23,151 nt of DNA from the IMG/VR virus record IMGVR_UViG_3300025828_000205, positions 1 through 23,151 of that record. One strand, 5' to 3'. Position numbers and translations under genes: made by a program. This DNA is from a virus. The notes beneath the pieces were generated by a model. The model saw only the letters and a list, made by a program, of their open reading frames with translations, was not told where the DNA came from and made no database searches. Shown one piece after another: positions 1 through 5,971 of this stretch; within the stretch, counting starts at the first letter, position 1, and each line of letters starts with the position of its first letter.

Positions 1-117
1 GCAAACCGCTAACCGTTTGGTTCCTATTGGATATTCCTCCTCCATCAATGGTTCGGTGTAGCATCGAATGATGAAGTCGTATTCGCTTTCTTCTGGTCCG
101 GGTTTAGGAATTGGCAT
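1..117 (-). CDS. 5' end of a phage gene with an MPIPKP-type start, possibly head module (partial)
   Basis: Only the first 39 codons are inside the window; the frame runs off the left edge. The start is the ATG whose complement is at 115-117, and it overlaps the end of the upstream small membrane gene by 14 bases. The peptide begins MPIPKPGPEESEYDFIIRC and continues with a PLMEEEYP...KRLAVC segment. From memory this pattern (MPIP-KP-E-D-FI-RC, then EYP, then QR-AVC) is common at the N-terminus of phage proteins encoded near portal, protease or capsid genes, sometimes fused to prohead protease. That would place the start of the head module here. The full domain content cannot be seen, so the function is inference; the existence of the gene is well supported by frame, spacing and motif. 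Confidence 0.6.
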   Translation of the reverse strand, partial: MPIPKPGPEESEYDFIIRCYTEPLMEEEYPIGTKRLAVC

Positions 118-340
118 CTTCGTTGTTTTTTATGTTGTAGTATAAACCCAACCCTGCGATTACTGCTACCACGATTGAGCAGATTTGCGCTAAGGTGAGT
201 AAAGTGGCCGTTAAAAACCCAACTCCGTTATCGGTTACTACCCATATCAATAGGAATAAACCTACTCCAAACATACTAAGGAATGCAAGGAATATACGTA
301 CTAACTTCTCGGTGTGATCGTCTTGTTCTTCGTATTTCAT
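104..340 (-). CDS. Small two-helix membrane protein
   Basis: A 78-residue protein with a charged N-terminus (MKYEEQDDHTEK) and two strongly hydrophobic segments at about residues 13-36 and 43-67, ending in a polar tail. Two short transmembrane helices joined by a brief loop would put both ends on the same side of the inner membrane. This topology is shared by class II holins and pinholins, but the gene is far from the lysis cassette, so a holin role is only a possibility; superinfection exclusion or another membrane function is equally open. It lies 34 bases downstream of ninG and overlaps the next gene by 14 bases, so it belongs to the same transcription unit. I do not recognise a specific family. 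Confidence 0.65.
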   Translation of the reverse strand: MKYEEQDDHTEKLVRIFLAFLSMFGVGLFLLIWVVTDNGVGFLTATLLTLAQICSIVVAVIAGLGLYYNIKNNEDANS

Positions 341-374
341 AATCTAAATTTAGTGAATTGTTTTAATATATTAG

Positions 375-917
375 TCAAATATCGGACTTTTTTTGCATTG
401 CGTTACCCAGCCTTCGGTACTTGGCTTTCATCTCTTTGAGTTCATCGATGGAATACTTCTTTATTTTCCCTCTCCTGGACTTTAACTGCTCGAACTTCTT
501 ATCCCCTATGCGAAGTGGTAAACGCTCTGTGTACTCGATTAAATTGCCGTGTAGGTGCTGATTGCAAGCCACGCATTGTCCGTGTACGTTATCCGCATCG
601 AATCTTAACTCTGGAGTGCTACCTACTGAATAATAATGCCCTGCATCGTATTTGCCCACTAATGGCTTGCCACAACTGATGCAAGGCTTATTCTTATCGC
701 GTAGCCTGATGTAACGATTGAACTGCGTTTGTACCTCCTTCAGCCAATCGGACTGCGTTTTAAGTGCATCTCTGCGTTCCTTCTTCTCCTTATTCCACCG
801 CTTCTTCTCTTGTTGCTTAGTGTAGGCCATCGCGCAGATCGGACTGCATACCATTTGCGTTGTGGTGTACTTCGGAGTGAAGGTGTTCTTGCAGATCTTA
901 CACTTCTTTGGCTTCAT
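375..917 (-). CDS. ninG: NinG/Rap-like recombination protein
   Basis: A 180-residue protein matching the lambda NinG (Rap) family layout. An N-terminal zinc-finger-like unit has Cys at 6, 9, 24 and 28. A basic coiled region (about 35-60) is followed by the family block LKTQSDWLKEVQTQFNRYIR (53-72). A second metal-binding region follows with C79/C82, the DAGHYYSVGS loop (91-100), LRFD, and NVHGQCVACNQHLHGN (110-125). The last part, with CxxC and nearby histidines, looks HNH-like. In lambda, Rap is a structure-specific endonuclease that resolves or nicks branched recombination intermediates; this protein probably acts on products of the Erf/exonuclease system encoded upstream. Its start overlaps the C5 methyltransferase end by 20 bases. 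Recognition is by remembered motif pattern. Confidence 0.85.
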   Translation of the reverse strand: MKPKKCKICKNTFTPKYTTTQMVCSPICAMAYTKQQEKKRWNKEKKERRDALKTQSDWLKEVQTQFNRYIRLRDKNKPCISCGKPLVGKYDAGHYYSVGSTPELRFDADNVHGQCVACNQHLHGNLIEYTERLPLRIGDKKFEQLKSRRGKIKKYSIDELKEMKAKYRRLGNAMQKKSDI

Positions 918-1743
918 ATTGGTTTATTGCTTTGAATATCTGTAACGCTACTTGTGGTACTATTGCGTTTCCTCCTGCTTGAAGTCTTTGTCTTTTGAAC
1001 TCCACCCTGGAGGAAAGCCCATCAACCAATCTATCCAATCTGGGTTCGGTGTCCCACCAAGTTGATCTGGCAAGGTTGGTGTTAAATCCCCTTTCGATCG
1101 CTCTCGCCATTTTTTTGAGCTCATCCCTTTCCAATCCCTGCTCGTTGGTGTGCGATACAATAATTGTTCTGGTCCTTCTGTGAGGCGCTCCAATTCTGGA
1201 AGCTGGTACATTGAACCACAATGAATCATACCCGATTTTGGTAAGTCCTGCAAGGACTGTTGATAATCCTCGAACATTGAGATTTGTACTGTTTTCCACG
1301 ACAACCCATCTTGGTCTAAGAAGGCATAACACCCTTTCGAACTCGTACCACAATCCTGATTCAGTTCCATCTTGTATTCCTTTTGGTTTTTCTATTGCGT
1401 TCTTTGCATTCGTTATATCTACACACGGGAATCCGCCCGTAATAATATCTACCTCGCCAATTTCATCATCCCATTGGCTGCAATCTATGCATTCACAATC
1501 GGCAAAGTCCTGGTTATGTCGATCGCACCACAATACCTCTCTATCGCCGTAGATGTCATCGTATTCATCGCTAAAACGATAAATATCTTTTACATCATTT
1601 ATAGAAATCGCTTTTGGAAATCTTTTTTTCAAAACTTCCCTTTGGTATTCTTCCTTTTCACAATGGAATATGTTTTCCCACCCCATCCATTCTGCTGCAA
1701 GGTCGAACCCTCCGATTCCTGAAAATAAGCTCCCGTGCCTCAT
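898..1743 (-). CDS. C5-cytosine DNA methyltransferase (phage type)
   Basis: A 281-residue enzyme with the conserved C5-MTase motifs in order. Motif I is SLFSGIGGFD (5-14), the AdoMet site. Motif IV is GGFPC (103-107), with the catalytic Cys at 107. Motif VI is WVVVENS (146-152), with the catalytic Glu. RIGAPHRRTR (183-192) corresponds to motif VIII, and GNAIVPQVALQI near the C-terminus to motifs IX/X. It methylates cytosine at C5 in a target that cannot be read from sequence. No cognate restriction enzyme is nearby, so protection of phage DNA from host restriction is the likely role. Between motifs I and IV is an insertion rich in Cys/His (C73, H76, C83, C85, C88) that could bind zinc. The start is ATGA-coupled to the upstream gene. 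A second long frame lies inside its 3' half. Confidence 0.9.
   Translation of the reverse strand: MRHGSLFSGIGGFDLAAEWMGWENIFHCEKEEYQREVLKKRFPKAISINDVKDIYRFSDEYDDIYGDREVLWCDRHNQDFADCECIDCSQWDDEIGEVDIITGGFPCVDITNAKNAIEKPKGIQDGTESGLWYEFERVLCLLRPRWVVVENSTNLNVRGLSTVLAGLTKIGYDSLWFNVPASRIGAPHRRTRTIIVSHTNEQGLERDELKKMARAIERGFNTNLARSTWWDTEPRLDRLVDGLSSRVEFKRQRLQAGGNAIVPQVALQIFKAINQYEAKEV
960..1370 (-). CDS. Overlapping +1-frame ORF inside the C5 methyltransferase gene
   Basis: A 136-codon open frame lies wholly inside the methyltransferase gene in the +1 frame. It can start at the ATG at 1370; a TAG is 7 codons upstream in that frame. The translation is not random-looking: it contains SWKTVQISMFED, LPKSGMIHCGSMYQLPELER, LYRTPTSRD and NPDWIDWLMGFPPGWSS. 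From memory this pattern (SWKTSQ-SLFED, PRSGM-R-G--YPLP-L, PTPT-SD, NP-WVEWLMGFP-GW) is a widespread phage ORF family annotated beside C5 methyltransferases. A typical methyltransferase gene read in +1 would itself give such a pattern, so the family may be a real overprinted protein or a DNA-level shadow of the methyltransferase. I see no obvious dedicated ribosome-binding site. Expression is unproven. Confidence 0.35.
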   Translation of the reverse strand: MELNQDCGTSSKGCYAFLDQDGLSWKTVQISMFEDYQQSLQDLPKSGMIHCGSMYQLPELERLTEGPEQLLYRTPTSRDWKGMSSKKWRERSKGDLTPTLPDQLGGTPNPDWIDWLMGFPPGWSSKDKDFKQEETQ

Positions 1744-1928
1744 AACACTTCTACCATCTTGAGGAATCCGTTATCAACTGGTACTATCTTTGTTTCTCTC
1801 AATCGCTTGGCCAATTGTTGGTAGTTGTATTCGCTCGTTTCCGCCATCGCGCTCTTTACGGTCTTGTAAACCTTGATGTTGTTCACGCTCTCAAAATAAA
1901 CTACTACCGGCCTCTCTTTATATTTCAT
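1740..1928 (-). CDS. Hypothetical 62-aa protein
   Basis: A short basic protein beginning MKYKERPVVVYFES. After a beta-like N-terminal stretch (about 6-22) it has a helical segment, VKSAMAETSEYNYQQLAKRL (23-42), that could be a helix-turn-helix-like or small nucleic-acid-binding fold, and then ends in a short strand-like tail. I do not recognise a family. It sits 14 bases downstream of the ribbon-helix-helix gene and is ATGA-coupled to the C5 methyltransferase, so it may serve as an accessory or regulator for that enzyme. That link is inferred from position only. Confidence 0.6.
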   Translation of the reverse strand: MKYKERPVVVYFESVNNIKVYKTVKSAMAETSEYNYQQLAKRLRETKIVPVDNGFLKMVEVL

Positions 1929-1942
1929 CTGTTGTAAGTTAA

Positions 1943-2089
1943 TTATAATTCCTCTGCTATTTTCTGAAGTGCTTTCCTGATCGTATCGCTCATGGTTTTT
2001 GCATTTAGCTTCTCTTGAGCCCTTTCAATGTTTTTAATATCTGAATCATTGGCTCGGAATCGCAATGTAGTATCTAACCTTCTTTTCAT
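1943..2089 (-). CDS. 48-aa ribbon-helix-helix DNA-binding protein
   Basis: A 48-codon gene with ATG at 2089 and TAA at 1943-1945, filling a gap between ssb and the 62-aa gene. The sequence begins MKRRLDTTLRFRANDSDIKN and ends MSDTIRKALQKIAEEL. This fits the Arc/CopG/MetJ ribbon-helix-helix layout: a basic beta strand with alternating residues (LDTTLRFRA), a first helix (about 15-29), a turn, and a second helix starting near MSDTIRKA. Such proteins dimerise and bind operator DNA through the strand, usually as repressors. It would be a small transcription regulator, perhaps of this accessory operon or of host genes. It starts 35 bases downstream of ssb. The fold call is from pattern only, but the helix amphipathicity and tight spacing make it a convincing gene. 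Confidence 0.7.
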   Translation of the reverse strand: MKRRLDTTLRFRANDSDIKNIERAQEKLNAKTMSDTIRKALQKIAEEL

Positions 2090-2124
2090 CGAATGTAAGT
2101 GTTTCTGTTTTTAGTCTGTTCTAA

Positions 2125-2487
2125 TTAAAATGGGAATGAATCGTCGATATCTTCTTGAGCGTGTGCAGCTACCTTCGCTTGGCTCTGAACCACTCGCTTA
2201 ACATCTCGTGCGATGATGTTGGTGTACCTGGTACCGTCTTTCTCGGAGTAACTCAACTCGCCTTCAATATACACCATATCGCCCTTCGCGAATCCTGATG
2301 CTTTCTTAGCAGCGTAGCCGAAGGTGGTGATGTTATGCCATTGGGTGTCCTCTTTCCAGTTCCCTTCTTTGTCTTTGTAGTTTCGGGTGGTGGCAAGTGA
2401 GAACGTTGCCATTGTGATTTCACCGTTGCGTTCGGTGGTTCTTGGTTCTTGGCCGATGCGACCTAAAATAATGCTCTTGTTGATCAT
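2125..2487 (-). CDS. ssb: Single-stranded DNA-binding protein
   Basis: A 120-residue SSB. The N-terminal OB-fold shows the family start MINKSIILGRIGQEPRTTER (1-20), followed by MATFSLATTRNYKDKEG, a DTQWHNITTFGYAAKKA segment, and KGDMVYIEGELSYSEKDG with TRYTNIIARDV closing the fold near residue 97. The last residues, DIDDSFPF, form the acidic tip that in bacterial SSBs binds partner proteins such as helicases and recombination factors. It coats single-stranded phage DNA during replication and recombination, acting with the DnaB helicase and the Erf/exonuclease pair. It is shorter than chromosomal SSBs because the glycine-rich linker is minimal. A 140-base non-coding gap separates it from the upstream methyltransferase gene; I see no consensus promoter there. 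Confidence 0.95.
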   Translation of the reverse strand: MINKSIILGRIGQEPRTTERNGEITMATFSLATTRNYKDKEGNWKEDTQWHNITTFGYAAKKASGFAKGDMVYIEGELSYSEKDGTRYTNIIARDVKRVVQSQAKVAAHAQEDIDDSFPF

Positions 2488-2627
2488 TGTGTTTAATTAA
2501 AGGGTTAAATTGTTATTCGTTGTGATGTGCAGAAAGTGCACTAACCACTATTTTCGCTTTTAATGGTGTGTAGTTCCATCACTCTTTGGTGTTAAAGGTT
2601 TCGTTGTATAAGGAGTTGTGCATAATA

Positions 2628-3395
2628 CTACATCAGTCTTTCATTAGCGATATCGCAGTATTCTTTACTTATCTCACTTCCTATAAAATTTCTATTGTTA
2701 GCCTTAGCCATTTTCGCAGTAGTTCCACTTCCCATAAAGCAATCATAAACTAAATCGCCTTCATTGCTCCAACTTATGATATGGTCATTTGCTAATTGTT
2801 CGGGAAATATCGCACTATGTCCATAAGCTATTTTGTCAGTAGTAGATTTCATATAACCTACTTTGTAAGTCCATATATTAGTCCTTCTTCCGTACTCATT
2901 TATTACAACATCTTTTCTTTTGCTTGTAGTTCCATCTGCGTTCCTTACTGTTTTACTACTTGTTTTTTTACCCGCTTGTTTATTTTTTCTGTCGCAAATT
3001 AGGTTATACGCTTTAGGTTTACCATTGCTAAATACAAACATATACTCCATACAGCTCCAGTATCTATTTGGAGAGGGTTTTTGAAATGAATCTTTATAGT
3101 ATATCATAGTATCGTGAAGATTAAACCCACACTCTTTAAAATATAGGGCTTGTCTAAAACTTGTGCCAGTCTCGCTGCCTTTTATAGTAGCATCACCCAC
3201 TACCCATACCACAACTCCACCTTCTTTAGTTACTCGGTAGAGTTCTTTGGCTATACTTTCAAAATCAAAACTATACCCATTGTACGTTCTCAAATTATCA
3301 TAAGGTGGTGATGTTACAACTAAATCAACAAAGTTATCAGGCATTTTAGCCATTGTGTCAAGGCAACTTTCGTTATATATTTTATTTAGTTCCAT
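2628..3395 (-). CDS. Orphan DNA methyltransferase, SPPY type (N6-adenine or N4-cytosine)
   Basis: A 255-residue amino-methyltransferase. The catalytic motif IV TSPPYDN (28-34) comes before the AdoMet-binding motif I DCFMGSGTT (218-226), which is the beta-class order. NFIGSEISKEY after motif I carries the acidic residue that binds the ribose. The serine-containing SPPY form occurs in N4-cytosine and some N6-adenine enzymes, so the modified base is uncertain. The start is the ATG at 3395; a TTG just upstream is not needed. No restriction enzyme is adjacent. Sampled 60-base lines are about 30-43% G+C, clearly lower than ssb next door (about 50%), which suggests recent acquisition. Role inferred: protection from host restriction or a regulatory mark. 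Confidence 0.88.
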   Translation of the reverse strand: MELNKIYNESCLDTMAKMPDNFVDLVVTSPPYDNLRTYNGYSFDFESIAKELYRVTKEGGVVVWVVGDATIKGSETGTSFRQALYFKECGFNLHDTMIYYKDSFQKPSPNRYWSCMEYMFVFSNGKPKAYNLICDRKNKQAGKKTSSKTVRNADGTTSKRKDVVINEYGRRTNIWTYKVGYMKSTTDKIAYGHSAIFPEQLANDHIISWSNEGDLVYDCFMGSGTTAKMAKANNRNFIGSEISKEYCDIANERLM

Positions 3396-3416
3396 CAATC
3401 TTTTGTGTTATAAATT

Positions 3417-3467
3417 GTCAAGGCATACCCTGACGTTACTGCAATTATTGTAAGGTTATATCCTTAC
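3417..3467 (-). promoter_or_regulatory. Two small hairpins between ninB-like and methyltransferase genes
   Basis: The 68-base gap before the orphan methyltransferase holds two inverted repeats. GTAAGG/CCTTAC (3450-3455 and 3462-3467) overlaps the stop codon of the upstream gene. GTCAAGG/CCCTGAC (3417-3423 and 3428-3434) forms a 7-bp stem with one G-U pair in the minus-strand RNA. Neither is followed by a T-tract, so they are not ordinary terminators. They could be operator sites or mRNA processing structures around the acquired gene. Function unknown. Confidence 0.3.
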
Positions 3468-3910
3468 TCTATACTTTCCACTTGGTTTGGATCGGGAATC
3501 GCGATATTGAATACCTCCGATGCAAACATCTGCGCCTCGTTTACCAACTCCATAAATTCCGAAGTGCTCAAGTCCGAAGTTCCCCTCTTCTCCTGGAATA
3601 CCTCACCCTCCAAAACGCTCTCCTGCAAGATTACCGAATATCCATATTTTTGGATAATTAGATCGGTGATTAGCTGATGCGTTTGTTCTTTGTTTCGCGC
3701 CATTCCAGCCTCTCTGAAGCAGTCTTGGAAGATTGGTACTATAACTCCCCACCAATAGGCATTCTGCTCGTTAGATCGCTTCTTACGCCATCTCTCGATG
3801 GTGATGCTTACCTCTCGGCCTTCGTGTTGTCTTAATGCTGCCTCGAGTAGCGGCCTATTCTTGCGAACCTGACCGCCCTCGATTGAGCACTTTATCTCTA
3901 TCTTTCTCAC
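3464..3910 (-). CDS. NinB-like recombination protein
   Basis: A 148-residue protein with the layout of lambda NinB (Orf), a recombination mediator that helps load annealing or exchange proteins on SSB-coated DNA. Matching elements, from memory, are an N-terminal beta region with VSITIERWRKK, the RSNEQNAYWWGVIVPIF block (45-61; lambda has RSLDQN), and a C-terminal TSDLSTSEFMELVNEAQMFA block (lambda TS...EFAELLELIQAF), ending with IPDPNQ. The presence of a NinG-like gene and an Erf/exonuclease pair in the same genome supports a NinB role. The start is ATGA-coupled to the upstream unknown gene. It could alternatively belong to a related conserved phage family of unknown role with the same motif blocks. 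Confidence 0.55.
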   Translation of the reverse strand: MRKIEIKCSIEGGQVRKNRPLLEAALRQHEGREVSITIERWRKKRSNEQNAYWWGVIVPIFQDCFREAGMARNKEQTHQLITDLIIQKYGYSVILQESVLEGEVFQEKRGTSDLSTSEFMELVNEAQMFASEVFNIAIPDPNQVESIE

Positions 3911-4341
3911 AATCCCCCGTGAATGTATTCAAAGCTATCGTCGTAGGGTGAACCGTTCTTCATGTAACGGTCTGATGCGATATCTAAGATGTCCTGCACC
4001 TCGTCGCTGATATTTACCTTGTAAACTAACCCGGTGTTGTCGTTCTCGATGTACGCGTAGTGGTTAAGGTTATCCAAGTGAATCTCCTTTGTCTTGTGGT
4101 TATTGCGATCGTCTTGGAAAACTTTGTAAGATACCTCTGCAAAGTACATTATCTCATCACGGTACTTTACATCCACCTCCAAACGTTCGTGGTCTGTATC
4201 GCAATCTTGATACGTGTCGAATGCGTAGCTGAAGTTCTCCTCTAAGTTGTTGAGGAATATCTGAATGTAGTCCTTGTGGCCGAAGATATCAATCGCGGCT
4301 CTCCATTGGTCTAAGCTAATTTCTATATCTGCAACTCTCAT
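3907..4341 (-). CDS. Hypothetical acidic 144-aa protein
   Basis: An acidic protein (many Asp/Glu, for example DTYQDCDTDHERLEVD) with mixed alpha/beta character and no signal peptide or membrane segment. I do not recognise a family. Both ends use ATGA overlaps with its neighbours, so it is expressed together with the 96-aa protein upstream and the NinB-like protein downstream. Acidity and position in the early region would be compatible with a DNA-mimic or a host-takeover protein, but nothing in the sequence shows this specifically. Confidence 0.7.
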   Translation of the reverse strand: MRVADIEISLDQWRAAIDIFGHKDYIQIFLNNLEENFSYAFDTYQDCDTDHERLEVDVKYRDEIMYFAEVSYKVFQDDRNNHKTKEIHLDNLNHYAYIENDNTGLVYKVNISDEVQDILDIASDRYMKNGSPYDDSFEYIHGGL

Positions 4342-4628
4342 AACTCTATCTCTTCATTGATTACTGAATAGTGTAATTCGCTGGTAGTGTCGATGTCGAA
4401 ATACTGATCTCCGATGTTAATCCGGGTGGTGCAGCTTTTAATCTCTACCTCGACCATTCCGATATCGTGGTCCTTTCTCCATTTCCACTTGGCTCGGGTT
4501 TCCAGAACTAACTTACCGTCGATGTTGGCCCGAATGTAGGTTTCATCCTGCTGGTAGTGGTTTACGATGTGATTGGTTACGCGCTCCAACTCGGACTCGA
4601 TAACCTCTTGAAAATAACTGTAATTCAT
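4338..4628 (-). CDS. Hypothetical 96-aa protein
   Basis: The protein starts MNYSYFQEVIESELERVTNH. I chose the ATG at 4628 rather than a longer frame reaching back into the helicase gene, because a promoter-like box at 4652-4659 lies 23 bases upstream and the extra residues of the long frame look like non-coding translation. An N-terminal amphipathic helix is followed by beta-rich sequence with alternating residues (VEVEIKSCTTRINIG) and an acidic end. No family is recognised. It is the first gene after the helicase and leads an ATGA-coupled chain into the unknown 144-aa and NinB-like genes. Confidence 0.7.
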   Translation of the reverse strand: MNYSYFQEVIESELERVTNHIVNHYQQDETYIRANIDGKLVLETRAKWKWRKDHDIGMVEVEIKSCTTRINIGDQYFDIDTTSELHYSVINEEIEL

Positions 4629-4651
4629 TGTAGTAAGTGTTGATTCAAAAA

Positions 4652-4682
4652 CAAATATACACTTTATTTTAATATAAACTAA
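4652..4682 (-). promoter_or_regulatory. Bacteroidota-type promoter candidate
   Basis: The minus strand shows TATATTTG at 4659-4652, a perfect match to the Bacteroidota -7 box TAnnTTTG, 23 bases upstream of the chosen ATG at 4628. The -33 region is weaker: TTAG with 19 bases spacing instead of TTTG/TTG. The segment is very AT-rich and lies just after the helicase stop codon. It would start transcription of the 96-aa gene and the nin-like block. Confidence 0.5.
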
Positions 4683-5971
4683 AAAGGTGCTGAATTTTTT
4701 TGTTCTTGAATCACATCGTCGGCATACCTGATCAACTCGGGAATCCAACTTACCTTCATCTTGCCCGTGCTACCTGCTCGGTTCTTCGCTATTATCCACT
4801 CACCCTTCCCTTCGGTGTTTGAGCCATCGTCGAACTCCATTAGTCCGTAATACTCTGGTCGGTGAAGGAAGCAAACCATATCGGCCTCCTGCTCTATTGA
4901 GCCTGATTCGCGAAGGTCTGATAACATCGGCTGCTTATTACCGCGCTCCTCTACTTTTCTGTTTAATTGGCTCAATGCGATTACCGTGCATTTGTGTTGC
5001 TTTGCAAGGTTCTTCATTGCCGTTGCGATCTCGTTAATTTCCTGCTCTCGCATATCCTTTGTGCCTGATATCCTTTGAATGTAGTCCACTGCTATTAAGT
5101 CTATCTTGCGCTTTCCTGCTTCCACTTGGATTCGGTTTTGAATCTGCGGAAGGGTTACCGATTCATCGATTGTTAAGTTCCACTTCTCGATTAGTGCAGC
5201 TGCTTTGTTGATCTTAATCCACTCTTCTTGGCTCAATCTTTTTCTTCTCATCTGCTCGGAATCTATCTTGGTGAGTTGAATAATCATTCGGCCTATTAAC
5301 TCCGATGCAGTCATTTCTGCACTAACTACGTGAACGGACTTTCCATCGTAGCAGGCCTGCATTACCTCTCCAATCATTGCGGCCGTCTTACCCATTGCTG
5401 GCCGTGCTGCGAAGATAATTAGTTGTCCGGGTTGATAACCTCCAGTGAACTTGGTCATCATCTCAATACTGGACCTGATGCGGCTCGTGTCTGATTCTTG
5501 CAGTTGATCAATGAAGGTTTTTATTTGTGTCGTTGTGTCCTCGATTCGGTTGCCGTCTATCTGGACTGCTTCCTGGTAGTATTCGCCTACTTTTTTGAGC
5601 ACGGTATCTATTGGATCGGCAAGGTTTATGGTCTTTATCTTGAGTGCTAACATCTCGATATTGCGCTTCATTTCCATCTCCAATAGTTGAGTAACGTAAT
5701 ACTCGATGCGCTCATTAGCTACCTTTTCCTGAAGCGTGAGTAGCATTACGGACCAACCCTCTTCTGGTGGTGTTTCGGTCTTTAGCTCGTGATCGAGTGC
5801 GAATACGTCGATTGTAGCTTTGTTGGATAATCTTTGCATTGCTCTCCATATCTTGCGATGTGGCTCGAAGTAAAAACTGGTTTCTCGAATCATTGAAGCG
5901 TATTGGAAGTAAAGTTGATTCCAGATGATGAACCTTCCCAGTACGCCTTCTTCGATGGTCTTGTCGTTCAT
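4679..5971 (-). CDS. dnaB: Replicative DNA helicase, DnaB family
   Basis: A 430-residue hexameric helicase that unwinds the replication fork 5' to 3'. The N-terminal domain (about 1-150) is DnaB-like. The RecA-like ATPase domain starts near residue 177 with GGYQPGQLIIFAARPAMGKT, where ARPAMGKTA is Walker A. DLIAVDYIQRISG near residue 290 is Walker B with the DYIQ signature. VIALSQLNRKVEERGNKQP and SDLRESGSIEQEADMV are the H3/H4 motifs, followed by FLHRPEYYG. Length is close to bacterial DnaB (about 450-470) but slightly short. The gene is ATGA-coupled to the initiator-like gene, so initiator and helicase are made together, as with lambda O and P. No separate DnaC-type loader is visible; the initiator's C-terminal domain may recruit the helicase. 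Confidence 0.95.
   Translation of the reverse strand: MNDKTIEEGVLGRFIIWNQLYFQYASMIRETSFYFEPHRKIWRAMQRLSNKATIDVFALDHELKTETPPEEGWSVMLLTLQEKVANERIEYYVTQLLEMEMKRNIEMLALKIKTINLADPIDTVLKKVGEYYQEAVQIDGNRIEDTTTQIKTFIDQLQESDTSRIRSSIEMMTKFTGGYQPGQLIIFAARPAMGKTAAMIGEVMQACYDGKSVHVVSAEMTASELIGRMIIQLTKIDSEQMRRKRLSQEEWIKINKAAALIEKWNLTIDESVTLPQIQNRIQVEAGKRKIDLIAVDYIQRISGTKDMREQEINEIATAMKNLAKQHKCTVIALSQLNRKVEERGNKQPMLSDLRESGSIEQEADMVCFLHRPEYYGLMEFDDGSNTEGKGEWIIAKNRAGSTGKMKVSWIPELIRYADDVIQEQKNSAPF

Noticed and set aside
376-383. Promoter-like box GATATTTG at the end of ninG
   Set aside because: The first base differs from TAnnTTTG and there is no TTG at suitable spacing.
729-935. Plus-strand ORFs here and across the window (for example 1211-1552, 16259-16666, 16611-16991)
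   Set aside because: They lie antisense to well-supported minus-strand genes and show no recognisable motifs or coherent protein character.
2617-2625. DnaA box TTATGCACA on the minus strand upstream of ssb
   Set aside because: A single 9-mer with one free base is expected about once by chance in 23 kb on two strands, and no cluster is present.
2488-2627. Very short frames (14 and 12 codons) and a GTGCA/TGCAC hairpin (2527-2541) in the gap before ssb
   Set aside because: The frames are too short and composition is uninformative; a 5-bp stem without a T-tract is not convincing.
3035-3042. TATGTTTG box on the minus strand inside the orphan methyltransferase gene
   Set aside because: It matches the -7 pattern but is inside a coding region with no start of a new gene downstream.
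4629-4748. Extension of the 96-aa protein upstream to 4748
   Set aside because: It would overlap the helicase end and the promoter-like box; the sequence is Cys/Arg/Lys-rich and unlike the rest of the protein.
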